Source: Winkia neuii subsp. neuii DSM 8576 (GTDB taxonomy: Bacteria > Actinomycetota > Actinomycetes > Actinomycetales > Actinomycetaceae). Taken from it: a stretch of 35,124 bases of DNA. Every line of letters begins with the position of its first letter. Position 1 is the first letter of the stretch. Below are positions 7,430 to 16,600 of this stretch, piece after piece. The stretch is taken from assembly GCF_000420405.1 (NCBI RefSeq), contig NZ_ATUW01000013.1:1-35124 (forward strand), in the 5' to 3' direction. Under the pieces are notes generated by a model, which had not been told where the DNA came from, ran no database searches, and saw nothing but the letters and a program-made list of their open reading frames with translations. Made by a program: the position numbers and the translations under genes.

Positions 7430-8269
7430 ATGCCGGGGCGGGTGCGCGTTATTAGCGCAAATATTGCCCATGACGTTTCTGTGGCAACGGATTTGGCGCA
7501 GGCGCGGCCGGACATTTTGTGTATGCAAGAGGTGGACGTGCGCCAGTGGCGGTCGGGTTTTCGCGATCAGGCCGCCCTCATTTGTGAGGCCGCCCGCCTG
7601 CGCTATTGGCGTTTTCTTCCGTTTTTTCGGGGGCAGGCGTGGTTTTTGCGTCTGCCTGCCCGCAGGTCTTACAGCGGGGCTGGTCCTTGGCTCGGGGGTT
7701 TTGGAGTGGTTGTTGCCTCCCGTTTTCCGGTGGCGGTGTGGCGTACGTTGAAGCTTGGGGCGGCCCCGATTAGGCGGGTTTCCCGCCCTGGCGGGAGCGG
7801 GGTTTTTGGGTCTTCCACTAGCGTTGATTTTGGGCAAAACCGGGCACTTTTAGCCGCTGACGTGCTAACTGCGGGTGGGCCTTTGCGCGTGGGGAGCACC
7901 CACCTTGAAATTCACGGCGTTACCGCCCGCGCTCAGCTTGCCCATGCCTGGCGGCAGATGCTTGGGGGCACCTATTGTGGCCCGCATTGTGAGGGTGAGC
8001 TTCCCCGTGAGGGCGAGCTTCCCCCTCCTAAGGTTGGTGCGGCTTTGCTGGTGGGGGATATGAATATGGGTACTGCTCCTGTGCTCGAGGCGACTGGGGT
8101 GGGCGAAGGCATGCACGCCGGCGTCCCCACGTTTCCGGCAAGCAGGCCGCGTTCCATTATTGATCACGGCCTGGCAGCGGGGAATATTTCCATAGGGGAG
8201 GCTTTTGCTCTGGAGCAGAAGGGCTCTGACCATAGGGCCCTTGTAATGGATGTTACGGTGGGCAAATAG
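7430..8269 (+). CDS. Endonuclease/exonuclease/phosphatase (EEP) family protein
   Basis: A 279-residue protein of the DNase I-like EEP fold. The expected metal and catalytic residues are in order: N11 (ISANIAHD), E34 (CMQEVD), H158 (GSTHLE), D210 and N212 (GDMNMG), and S-D-H at 266-268. An intact phosphohydrolase is therefore likely, but family members cut DNA, phosphoinositides, sphingomyelin or nucleotides, and the substrate cannot be told here. No signal peptide is visible, suggesting a cytoplasmic protein. A short internal duplication encodes GELPREGELP (about 189-198). It starts directly after the msrB stop, so it belongs to the same operon. Confidence 0.88.
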   Translation: MPGRVRVISANIAHDVSVATDLAQARPDILCMQEVDVRQWRSGFRDQAALICEAARLRYWRFLPFFRGQAWFLRLPARRSYSGAGPWLGGFGVVVASRFPVAVWRTLKLGAAPIRRVSRPGGSGVFGSSTSVDFGQNRALLAADVLTAGGPLRVGSTHLEIHGVTARAQLAHAWRQMLGGTYCGPHCEGELPREGELPPPKVGAALLVGDMNMGTAPVLEATGVGEGMHAGVPTFPASRPRSIIDHGLAAGNISIGEAFALEQKGSDHRALVMDVTVGK

Positions 8270-8462
8270 GCCTGCAAAAATACGTTTTCGCGCAAAGTTG
8301 GCAATATTTGGCAACGCATTATTCTGGGCCGGAAGATGCAAATTGGCCGCTACCTGTTTAACATTTCGCTAACAGCGCTGTTTTCGGCTGGCATACATAG
8401 CTAAATAGTGAAACCATGTAGCTAAGGCGTAAACGCGCACCCCTATGTGTAAGGAAAGAAAA

Positions 8463-8729
8463 ATGGGCGAGATCATCGGTACCATTATTTTCGGCGCTAT
8501 CATTGGCGCACTAGCCCGTATATTCATGAAGGGCAGCCAGCCTCTGAGCATTCTTTGGACCATCATCCTGGGCGTCGTCGGCGTTGTCATTGGCAACCTG
8601 ATCCTGGGTATCTTCAACTACCCGTCCGACACCCCTGGCATTGACTGGTGGCGTTGGGTCGTCTGCACTATCTGTGCGGTGATCGCAATTTCCATCTACC
8701 TGGCAGCCACTGGCCGCAAATCTAAATAG
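8463..8729 (+). CDS. GlsB/YeaQ/YmgE-family small membrane protein
   Basis: An 88-residue protein with three hydrophobic helices and glycine-rich turns (IFGAIIGALARIFMKG; ILGVVGVVIGNLILG), the pattern of the transglycosylase-associated/GlsB stress-response family. In firmicutes GlsB anchors the stress protein Asp23; no Asp23-like gene is nearby. The start at 8463 is chosen because AAGGA lies 8 nt upstream; an in-frame ATG six codons earlier has no ribosome binding site. The leader (8270-8462) contains paired direct repeats TTGGCAA-TAT-TTGGCAA and two copies of TAGCTAA but no clear -35/-10 pair. General envelope-stress induction is inferred from the family only. Confidence 0.87.
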   Translation: MGEIIGTIIFGAIIGALARIFMKGSQPLSILWTIILGVVGVVIGNLILGIFNYPSDTPGIDWWRWVVCTICAVIAISIYLAATGRKSK

Positions 8730-8759
8730 TTTTCTAGCAGGGGCCCTGCCCCGGCTTAG

Positions 8760-8811
8760 CTGCTCCCCACTAGCTGGTAACTGACTTTTCAGTCCAACTA
8801 GTGGGGAGCAG
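8760..8811. terminator. Long hairpin between convergent genes (bidirectional terminator)
   Basis: Outer 14-bp perfect stem CTGCTCCCCACTAG (8760-8773) / CTAGTGGGGAGCAG (8798-8811), with an inner stem ACTGA/TCAGT. It lies between the stop at 8729 (plus) and the stop at 8858 (minus), so it should end both transcripts. Confidence 0.75.
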
Positions 8812-8857
8812 TTCGCTTTAGTGGGGCTTGCGGGGGCTTATGCGCCCACCCCGCGCC

Positions 8858-10342
8858 CTAGTAGCGGCCCAGCCGGCTTTTAGCTTTCTGAACGAGCGCG
8901 CGCAGCCGGCCTGCGCCCTCGGCAAAAACGGATTCGGGCACTTGGCCAACCCAGCGCTCGCGGCCGGCTCCTAGGCGCCCGGCAACCAAGGCGGCGTGCA
9001 TGCGCATATTCGCGTTGGGCAGTAGCGAGTTGAGCGGCGAATCCGGGTTGCCCCACAGCCCGCAGGGGGCCTTGCTACCCTGCCAGGGGGCGGTGCTTTG
9101 GGGTGAATTCACTTCAAAAAGTAGCCACGATGCCGCCAACTGTGAGGCGGTAACCGGGTCGGCGGGGTAAATGCCAACTGCCGGGGCGCCTACCACGGTG
9201 GAAATTAAGCGCGGCGAGTTCATGACTGATTCGGTAGCCGCCAGCGGCAGGATCGGGGTGATGGTTTTAGCACCCTCACTGTGCAGTAGGCTGGCGCGCC
9301 ACCGCCCGATCCGTTTTGCGGCAAGGTAGTTGGGGCCCTGCAACGGTACGATCGCGTCTACGAGGGAATCTTCGAAGCGGTATACGTCGGTGGGGGTGCC
9401 ACTCAGCATTAAAGTGGTGTGGGGGCGGGCTTGGAATATAAGTTTTTCTACTAGGTCGGCTGCCAGCGCCAGGTGCAGGTGTTTGCGCGAGGGCGCATAA
9501 AGCGAGTCCACCACAATGACCGGCTTGGCGATTGCGGCTATGTAAGCAGCTAATTCGCGCGGGGTGGCCACTACGTCGCAAATATTTGCCGAAGGAAGAA
9601 TTAGTGTTCCCGGGGCGTCCTTGCATGCTTCCACTAGCATCTGCCGGCGTTTGGAGTGGCCGCGCACTATGGCATGTACGGTTGCGCCCGCCCGAACCAG
9701 GGGGATGGTGGGTGCCAGTTGGGCGGCTCCGCCAAGGACCACCACTTCGAAGCCGGCCAGGTTCCACCATTTTGGGTGCAGGCTCAAAATGGAGAGGGCA
9801 GCCTGAGCGCGTTTGTTCATTATGGAGTGCGATATGGGCAGCCTAAGCCGCGGCACCGGGCACTCGGAGGGCGCCTTGGCCCCGCCCGTGCGCTCAATAG
9901 TTACGTCGGTGGGTAAGGCCTGAGCTTGCGCTAGCGGAGTCCCATCCGGCAAGTACAGGTGTTGGTATAGGTAGTCGGTGGCAGCCTTGGCCATTTTGGC
10001 AGAATTTGCGCCCTCGAGGCCAGTTAACCTGTGGAAGGCCCCCGCGTAGCTTTGGCGCCAGTGTGGATCGCCAACCTTGACTAGTGGCTGTGAGCCTGCG
10101 GCGTGTGCGGCCGCATTGATGGCTCCTTGGATCAGGCGGGTCAAGCTACTAGTGCCATCTAGCATCCACTTTGGCAAGGCGTCCCCTAAATTGGAAAGGT
10201 GCTTACAAGCTTCTATCCTACGCTTGGGTAGGTTGCCTGTGGCGGGTTCGAAGCCGTCTGCCCTACCCTGTAGTAAGGCAAGGCTAATATTTGCTTGAGC
10301 GGGTGGTGACCACGCATCATGTAAGTATGAGAAAGTCTTCAT
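8858..10342 (-). CDS. Conserved-looking protein with a possible Rossmann-like segment; function unknown
   Basis: I do not recognise this 494-residue protein. It has no signal peptide or membrane helix and is globular, with Ala/Leu-rich helices. The only suggestive segment is a beta-turn-helix at about 198-228 (FEVVVLGGAAQLAPTIPLV, then AGATVHAIVRG), resembling a dinucleotide-binding start but lacking a clean GxGxxG. A strand IAKPVIVVDSLYAP at about 271-284 could be a later Rossmann strand. An NAD(P)-dependent role is only a guess. The start is taken at ATG 10342 (MKTFSYLHD); an in-frame TTG 13 codons upstream has no ribosome binding site. With either start it overlaps the divergent lipoprotein gene, so the true start could be a little further in, though no ATG/GTG/TTG occurs in the first 27 codons. 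Confidence 0.75.
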   Translation of the reverse strand: MKTFSYLHDAWSPPAQANISLALLQGRADGFEPATGNLPKRRIEACKHLSNLGDALPKWMLDGTSSLTRLIQGAINAAAHAAGSQPLVKVGDPHWRQSYAGAFHRLTGLEGANSAKMAKAATDYLYQHLYLPDGTPLAQAQALPTDVTIERTGGAKAPSECPVPRLRLPISHSIMNKRAQAALSILSLHPKWWNLAGFEVVVLGGAAQLAPTIPLVRAGATVHAIVRGHSKRRQMLVEACKDAPGTLILPSANICDVVATPRELAAYIAAIAKPVIVVDSLYAPSRKHLHLALAADLVEKLIFQARPHTTLMLSGTPTDVYRFEDSLVDAIVPLQGPNYLAAKRIGRWRASLLHSEGAKTITPILPLAATESVMNSPRLISTVVGAPAVGIYPADPVTASQLAASWLLFEVNSPQSTAPWQGSKAPCGLWGNPDSPLNSLLPNANMRMHAALVAGRLGAGRERWVGQVPESVFAEGAGRLRALVQKAKSRLGRY

Positions 10343-10785
10343 GTGCGCTGGTTGTGGCGGCAGTGTTCGCGTTTTCTGCAAGCGGTTGCGCCAGCAAGGT
10401 AGAGCCGGGGCCCGCCTCTGCGCCCGCCTACGTTTCGAACCAGAAAGCCCCAGATGACAGGGCGCAGTTCGCGAAAGCCCCAGAAAAATCTGCGGCTAAG
10501 GTTTATTCCCATTCCGAGGGCGAATTCGAAGTTTCAGGAAACTTGTATTTCAACGGCATCGCTTACTTCGTGTGTGACCAGATGGTGCAGGGGCCGCCGC
10601 TCACCTGTTCTTACCCGCGGGTGATGGTGCACGGGTTGGAAAACACGCCCGATTCCCAGATCGGGTTCAAGCAGATATCCACGGGCAAGCTAGCCAAGCG
10701 TTCGCTGGTGGTGCGCATAGATTCGGTGGATCGGCACAACAAGATTGCGCACACGCGTTTTCAGCGTTGGACGGATCGTCCCTAG
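10327..10785 (+). CDS. Small putative lipoprotein, unknown function
   Basis: 152 residues. A lipoprotein signal peptide (MRKSSCALVVAAVFAFSASGC) places the lipidated cysteine at 21, so the mature protein should be anchored outside the membrane. The mature part has a Pro/Ala linker, then a compact domain with YSHSEGEFEVSGNLYFNG, two further cysteines in VCDQMVQGPPLTCSYP that could form a disulfide, and a basic C-terminus. I match it to no family. The ATG at 10327 is chosen because the frame upstream lacks signal-peptide character. The 5' end overlaps the divergent minus-strand gene by 16 nt, so the two promoters lie inside each other's coding regions. Confidence 0.78.
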   Translation: MRKSSCALVVAAVFAFSASGCASKVEPGPASAPAYVSNQKAPDDRAQFAKAPEKSAAKVYSHSEGEFEVSGNLYFNGIAYFVCDQMVQGPPLTCSYPRVMVHGLENTPDSQIGFKQISTGKLAKRSLVVRIDSVDRHNKIAHTRFQRWTDRP

Positions 10786-10817
10786 CGTGCGTCTTCCAGG
10801 GCTCTCGCCTCGAAACA

Positions 10818-10859
10818 AAATGGGTTCTTGCCACCGAGGGTGGTAGCAAGAACCCATTT
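10818..10859. terminator. Bidirectional terminator between lipoprotein and MFS genes
   Basis: Perfect 14-bp arms AAATGGGTTCTTGC (10818-10831) / GCAAGAACCCATTT (10846-10859), with a short inner CACC/GGTG stem. T-rich and A-rich ends suit termination in both directions. It lies between two convergent genes. Confidence 0.85.
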
Positions 10860-10902
10860 GCCGGCAGCACCGCCAGCTAGGTGTTAGACGTTGACCTGAG
10901 CG

Positions 10903-12267
10903 TTAGGCGGTAGCCTGTGCGTCCTGGTTGGCTTCGGCGCCCTGTTCGACCTGGCGGTCGATGCGCCTGTTGATTGCTGCCAAGGCGAAGGCACAGACGG
11001 CACCTACTACAGCGACAACCAACGTTATCCAGAAGATCTGCTGGTAGCCGACGTAGGGGTCTGCCTTGTGCGCTTCGACGAGTTTGCCGGTAAGCGGGTT
11101 GGCCCAGAAGATCGACGCGTAAACCAGAAGGGAGCCTACTGCCATGGCCGAACCGTTGATTTCTTCAGGTAGTTGCAATTCGGCGATGGGGGCCAAGATC
11201 ACGGCCTTGCCCATGAACACCCCGAAGGCTACAACCATTAGCAAAATTACTGCGGGCCAGATCATGGTTTGTTTTGCCGGCAGCAGCCGGATGACTGCGG
11301 TTGCCACGGCCGTGAGGGTTAGGGCTGCGCCCATCATTACGGTGGAGGACTTGAACACGTAGTCGGCTACGATCCCTGCCACCAAGCCGCCGAAAACGCC
11401 AATCAGGCCGGTGTTCAAGATGCCGAACACACCCGCTGTTGCGTCGGAGGCGTGGAATACCAGCTGCAAGTACGGGGCTGAAGAGTAGATCAGGTTGACG
11501 TAGCACCAGTACAGGCACAGCCCGGCTAGCCCTGCCAGCCACACGCGAGGGCGGGCAAGCACTTTGAGTAGGCCAAAGGCGGCGGCAGCGTTTTTGCCCA
11601 TATTCTCGGATTCGGCGATGGCGTTCTTGGGCACGAACCTCAAGATCGCGAAAATTAGCGGTACCAGCAGCAGCGAGTAGCCGAAGCCGAAGCCGATCAT
11701 GATCTTGTTGGCGCTGGCAGGGAACAGGCCGATGCACCCAATGACGATGATGTTCATCAGGAATTCTGCGGCGCGGCGGATGGTTTCTAGCAGTCCCATT
11801 GCCAGGCCGCGGCCTTTCACGTCAGAGTCTTTGGAAATGAAGGTGACGCCGTTTACTACGGCAGGCCAACCTATTGCGTCCCAAACACCCCAGGATATGG
11901 CGATCGCGACCATTATCTTAAAGTTCAGGTTTTGGATTGACCCGAGCTGCAGGTGTAGGTGGGGCAGAGTGTAAAGGATCAGGAAGGTTGCTAGGCGCCA
12001 GGAACACCACCAGATCAGGATCGACCTGATTGTGAAACGGTTGTTCACCCATCCGCCGGGCAGGTACAAGAACATGGCAATGCCTAGCCAGCCCATTAGT
12101 ACGCCGAAGTCGTCAACGCCGATGCCCAGCGCGTGGGTGAGCGGCAGCATCAACGATCCCTTGAATGCTTCGAAAGTTGAATAGGTGAGCTGTCCCGCCA
12201 TGACTACTGTCAGGAAGGATCCCACTCTGCCGCGTCGCAGGAAGACAGGGAGGTTTTTCGATTTCAT
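10903..12267 (-). CDS. Major facilitator superfamily transporter, possibly for glycerol phosphates
   Basis: 454 residues with about 12 hydrophobic helices in two halves and a charged central loop (RFVPKNAIAESENMGKN), typical of MFS carriers. Cytoplasmic loop 2-3 has GGWVNNRFTIRSILIWW, a degenerate form of the MFS GxxxDRxGRR motif. An excellent ribosome binding site (AAAGGA, 7 nt before ATG) fixes the start. It lies 105 nt downstream of a glycerophosphodiester phosphodiesterase gene on the same strand, so glycerol-3-phosphate, glycerophosphodiester or glycerol uptake is a reasonable inference; the sequence itself gives no substrate. The intervening spacer contains an imperfect GC-rich hairpin (about 12330-12362) that may attenuate its expression relative to the first gene. 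Confidence 0.85.
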   Translation of the reverse strand: MKSKNLPVFLRRGRVGSFLTVVMAGQLTYSTFEAFKGSLMLPLTHALGIGVDDFGVLMGWLGIAMFLYLPGGWVNNRFTIRSILIWWCSWRLATFLILYTLPHLHLQLGSIQNLNFKIMVAIAISWGVWDAIGWPAVVNGVTFISKDSDVKGRGLAMGLLETIRRAAEFLMNIIVIGCIGLFPASANKIMIGFGFGYSLLLVPLIFAILRFVPKNAIAESENMGKNAAAAFGLLKVLARPRVWLAGLAGLCLYWCYVNLIYSSAPYLQLVFHASDATAGVFGILNTGLIGVFGGLVAGIVADYVFKSSTVMMGAALTLTAVATAVIRLLPAKQTMIWPAVILLMVVAFGVFMGKAVILAPIAELQLPEEINGSAMAVGSLLVYASIFWANPLTGKLVEAHKADPYVGYQQIFWITLVVAVVGAVCAFALAAINRRIDRQVEQGAEANQDAQATA

Positions 12268-12372
12268 CGTAAGTCCTTTTACTTAGGGCGCAATTCCGTT
12301 TGCGTCCGGTCTTTTGGAGCCGTGGGGGCGGGCCTTAGCCTTGTTAGTTGGCTTGGCCCCGCCCTCGGCAAT

Positions 12373-13107
12373 TTAGTAGCGGTTTGCCACTTCGTGTGAA
12401 ATGTCTGTAAATACGCCGGTGGCGCCCCAGTTGAATAGTTGGTTTATGCGGGCCGGATCGTTTACGGTCCACACGTTTACGCCCACGCCAAAGTCGCGGA
12501 ATTCTTGGACCCGTTCTTTGGTGAGGCCGGCGTCTTCGGGGTGAACGTATTCGGCGCCTAGCATTTCGAGGACGGAACGCCAGTCGTCGTATAGGGCGCA
12601 GGTCTCCCAGAGCGCGCCGATTACGGTGTCGGGGGCTATTTCTTTGATTTTGTACAGCAGGAGGAACGAGAAGGAAGAGACGATAATTTGAGATTTTTCG
12701 ACTCGGGCGAGTTCTTCGGCGACCTTCTTTACTAGTAGTTCGCTGCGCTCTTTGCCTTGTTCGTTCGCTTTTAGTTCGACGTTGGCGTTCATGCCGGTTT
12801 CGTTTAGGAAGTCAACGAATTCGTGCAGGGTGGGCAGGCGTTCACCGGCGAAGTCTTTGCTGAACCAGCTGCCGGCGTCGAGCTTTGCGAGTTCGTCGGC
12901 GGTCAGGTCGTAGAAGCGTCCGGAGGCGTTCGTGGTTCGGTCCAAGGTGGTGTCGTGGCAGATGATTGGCGTGCCATCTTTGGTGATGTCCACGTCTGTT
13001 TCAATCCATTTGGCACCGCTTTCGTAGGCGGCGCGGAATGCTGCCATCGTGTTCTCGGGGGCTAGCCGGTTTGCGCCTCTGTGTGCAAATATTGTTTTTT
13101 CGATCAT
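12373..13107 (-). CDS. Glycerophosphodiester phosphodiesterase (GDPD/UgpQ type)
   Basis: This 244-residue TIM-barrel enzyme hydrolyses deacylated phospholipids (glycerophosphodiesters) to glycerol-3-phosphate and an alcohol. Catalytic and metal residues are visible: HRG at 9-11 (H9, R10), E36 and D38 in WIETDVD, H51 in CHDTTLDRTT, and E-x-K in NVELK. The C-terminal VNVWTVND and GVFTD motifs are also standard. The length matches UgpQ-like cytoplasmic enzymes, and no signal peptide is present. GAAGG lies 6 nt before the ATG. It is the first gene of a minus-strand pair with the MFS carrier: uptake, then hydrolysis. The product could feed phosphate or lipid pools and thus relates functionally to the phosphate block at 21-32 kb. 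Confidence 0.95.
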   Translation of the reverse strand: MIEKTIFAHRGANRLAPENTMAAFRAAYESGAKWIETDVDITKDGTPIICHDTTLDRTTNASGRFYDLTADELAKLDAGSWFSKDFAGERLPTLHEFVDFLNETGMNANVELKANEQGKERSELLVKKVAEELARVEKSQIIVSSFSFLLLYKIKEIAPDTVIGALWETCALYDDWRSVLEMLGAEYVHPEDAGLTKERVQEFRDFGVGVNVWTVNDPARINQLFNWGATGVFTDISHEVANRY

Positions 13108-13657
13108 GGAAAACCTTCGTCATTGAACTAGCGATTTAGTCTGCCCCACTGGGTTGTGGGTGAGCGCGCTGTAGTCTGGTTTGCTGCAGCCGTGCAACAC
13201 AAAAATAGTATGTTTTGCCTTTTTTGGCCCGCAATGGAAATGAACGTTTTTTCAGCTGCAAATATGAATGTTGGAATTGGTGCAGCCCCCTGCGTTTTGG
13301 ATATTTCGTGCAGGGTTTTGCGTGATTTGCGTGGCTGTAGGCTGTTTGTTTTTTTATTCCGCGGCGGAAATATTTCTGTTTATTTATCTATGACTGTGTT
13401 GTATAGCACTGCGCCTAACGTCCCATGCTTGGCCCGCGTCAGTGGGGTATAGGGCACCTTATTGGTAAGTGCGGGCGGCCAGGCCGGATGCAGATTTTGC
13501 CAGTGGGGTTTGGGTGGGGGCCGCCATGTTCCAGGGACGCCCGGGAGGGCGGCGGATAAAGTTTGGCGCAGTGATCGCCTCTTTCGGGCGGCAAATCTTG
13601 CCATACGTCGGTAAACTTTTGTTCGTATTGCAAGCTTTCCTCACGTGGGAGGTGGCC
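13108..13657. other. AT-richer intergenic region between GDPD and the RHS gene
   Basis: About 550 bases separating divergent genes. It contains a palindrome TTCCGC-G-GCGGAA (13357-13369) flanked by T- and A-rich tracts, a weak hairpin CCCTGC/GCAGGG followed by TTTT (13288-13319), and the promoter-like element at 13611-13632. The plus-strand frame upstream of 13658 is open back to about 13469 but has poor coding character, so I treat it as non-coding. A short frame at 13156-13452 looks spurious. Confidence 0.55.
13611..13632 (+). promoter_or_regulatory. Promoter-like element shared with the right-edge gene
   Basis: GTAAACTTTTG, three variable bases, GTATTGCA. The same arrangement recurs at 35029-35050 with only the three middle bases changed. 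Its first base lies 47 nt before the RHS ATG here and 48 nt before the GTG at 35077. Its 11-mer core, read on the minus strand (CAAAAGTTTAC), also occurs in the PHO-like box of pstS. The conserved placement argues for a promoter or operator. Confidence 0.55.
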
Positions 13658-16600
13658 ATGGCGGCGGTTCCTAAGAGTATTGACGAAGATGTTTGGAACA
13701 ACAACATAAGTGTAGCTACTGAAAATTTCCTGGCAGCTTGTAGGCGCCTGTTGGCCTTGTTGGGTGAATGCACCGAAGATTTTGTGGGTGCAACCGCCAG
13801 GGCGAATCAGGATTTTAGCGGCTTTTTCGCAAACCTGTTTTCTCATAACAACCGGATCCGACAAACTGAAACTGACGCATTTGAACGGGTTCTTGCAAGC
13901 CTGATTGCAGGAATTGCTAGTGCCCGGGAGGCGGCTAAGGCTGAGCAGCACAGAATCGAACAGGGCCGCAAGTTCGTTGCCGAGCATAAGAAGTGGCAGC
14001 GCGAGCGCGAGGCGTTTTGGGGTGGGCAGTGGGCCTACGATCGTTTGCACAGCGAGCCCGAAATTGATCTGAAAGCGGCAAGTCCGGGCAAGGCGCCACA
14101 AATCGAAACGGGGCCGGTCTCGCACACGAGCCACGACGTTCCCGAGCCGGGCACGGTGAGCGGCAACGCGGAGGGCACTAGTTCGGCTGTAGCCGAAAAT
14201 TTACGCGCTTTTGTTGCCGCTGCGCAGCGTTGCTACGAGGTGTTGGATGGGTCTATAACTGCCTTCACTAACGCCCACACCACATTCGAGGACAATTGGA
14301 AGTTCAAGAGTGGGCCGCACCTTATTGCGGGTATGGACGATTTTATTACTACCCTCAAGGCGTTCAATCAGGCGAATTTAAATGATGGCGATTGGGTGGC
14401 CTCTATTGCAGATGCCTTCCAGGTAGCAGGTGGTTCTGGCAACGTAACAACCCTCTCTGACCAGGCCCTGTACTGGAGGTTGCAGGTTTTGAGCTTGCCC
14501 CTGGTGCGCGATCGCCTGGAGGTGCCAGCGTTGTCGCTTACGGGGATTGTCCCTTCTACCGGCTATGCCGACGACCCGGTTTCTACGGTTACGGGTAATT
14601 TTGTTTTGCCGGCACCTGATTTTGTATTCCCCGCCCGCTGCAGTGCTTTGAACTTTGGGCGTACCTACAATTCTGTGGCGGGGGTAGCAGCTGGCCGTGC
14701 CGAGGGGGTATTCGGGCTCGGTTGGGCCTGTGCGTTAGACCAACGCCTGACTTTGACGCGTGCCGGGGCGCAGTGGCTGGATTGGCAGGGCCGGCAGATT
14801 TTCTTCCCTTCGCAGCAGGGCGCCTGGCGCTCGCAGCAGGATAATTTTTGGCTGTCGCCTACAGAGCAGGGTTATACAGTTACCGACAATTCGGGTAACT
14901 GGTGGAAGTTCGATAGTGCGGGCCTGTGGCTTTCTCAGGGCAGCGAGTTCAAGAATGCGGTAAGCGCTTGCCGCGATAGTGCGGGTAGGGTGTGCGCGTT
15001 GGTTCACGAGCGGGGCCTCCGGATTGACTTTGCCTACCAAAGTGGGTTGGTTGTTGCGGCTAATTGTTCGGACGGACGGGTGCAAAAGTATTCTTACCAG
15101 GAAAATCGTTTGGTTAGCGTGCGCGGGGTTCAGGGCGAGTGGAAGTACGTTTGGCAGGACCCATTTTTGGTGGAGGTGTGGGATCCGGCGGGGGTGCGGG
15201 TCTGTAAAAATTCTTACGACGAGAAGGGCCGGGTACGTTCGCAGGTTTCCCAGGCCGGGCGAACTAGCAAGTACACGTATTTAGCCCCCGGGGTAGTTTC
15301 TGTGTCTGACCTAGATGGCAAGCGGGCTAATTCGTGGCGTTCGAACAGGCTGGGACAGACAACCGCGATTGCCGATAGCAAAGGCAATGCTCAGCAGATG
15401 GGATACGATTCGCACGGCAATTTGACCTATTGTGCTGACCGGCAGGGCAATGTGACCGCGTGTAAGTACGATTCGCGTGCTCGCCCGGTCTACGAGGTGA
15501 CCGAAGGGCGGGGCAACATTTCTTACAGCTGGGACAGCCAGGATCGGCTGGTCAAAATGTCCACTTCGGCTGGCGCCTGTTTTGAGTTTGCCTACGAGGG
15601 GCTTGGGCGCGATCCGGTAAAGATTGTTGACCCGGTGGGCGGGGTAACCACGGCCCGCTACCGCGAAGGGCTGCTAACCGAGGCTGTTGATCCTACCGGG
15701 GTTCGGCTGAGTTTTAGTTACGACAGGCTGGGCTTGCTGGTCTCGTTGACTAATGGGGACGGGCATTCCTATAGGTTTGAGCGCGATGGGGCAGGCCGCC
15801 TGGTTGCGGTGGTGTCCCCCCTGGGGGAGCGATCTGAGTTTTCCTATGATCGGGCCGGCAGGTTAGTGGCCAGGACTGATCCGGAGGGGGCAACAACTCG
15901 GTTTACTTACGATCGGGGTGGCCGCCTAGTTAGTGAGCAGGGTCCAGATGGGGCCGAAAGCAAACTGATTTACGGCAAGGATGGGCAGATAGCTGCTTTA
16001 GTGGATCCACTTGGGGCAACGATCCGCTGTGAGTGGGACGATCTAGCAAACCTGACTTCCGTTGTAGGTAAGGGGGGTTTGGGAGCCAAGTTCACTTTCG
16101 ATTCCCTGTCGCACCTTACCGGCTTTGCTGATGCGGCGGGCGAGCGCTGGAAGGCCGACTACGACACTGAGGGAAATGTTGTTGGAGTAGTAGACCCTAC
16201 AGGGGTGAAAACTAGCTTTGCGTATACGCCCAAGCGCAGCGTTGCGATTCGTGAGGGCGGGCCTATAGTGGCGATGGCCTACGACGAATTGGGGCGCTTA
16301 GAGCAGATAGAAGATGGGCGTGGCCACTTCGAAGAGGTTTCCTACGATGCCGCTTCTTTGCCGGTGACTGTAGTTGACGAGCGCGGGGCAAGCAGGCGGG
16401 TAGAACGCGATAAAGCTGGCCGTATTATGCGCGAGGTTTCTGAGGCCGGCGTGCTTACTTCGTATTCGTATGACCGGTGTGGCCGCCTCTGCTCGCTAAG
16501 CCGCGGTGGGCAGCGGCAACAGTTCTTTTACGATGCTTGTTCGCGTCTTGTGCGTATTGAAGACAGTGCGGGTGGCGTTAGCAGCTTTACCTACGACGGG

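Noticed and set aside
6446-7837. Long minus-strand open frame (463 codons)
   Set aside because: It lies antisense to the channel tail, msrB and the EEP gene. Its translation is Arg/Pro-rich and family-less, while the plus-strand genes have clear motifs.
13156-13452. 98-codon frame between GDPD and the RHS gene
   Set aside because: No ribosome binding site, atypical composition, and it covers the likely promoter region and the palindrome at 13357-13369.
13469-13657. Upstream extension of the RHS gene that would add 63 residues, including a signal-like hydrophobic segment
   Set aside because: The segment ILPYVGKLLFVLQAFLTW could pass for a signal peptide. However, the ATG at 13658 has a strong GGGAGGTGG, and the shared promoter-like element (13611-13632) lies inside the extension and lines up with the right-edge gene's start.
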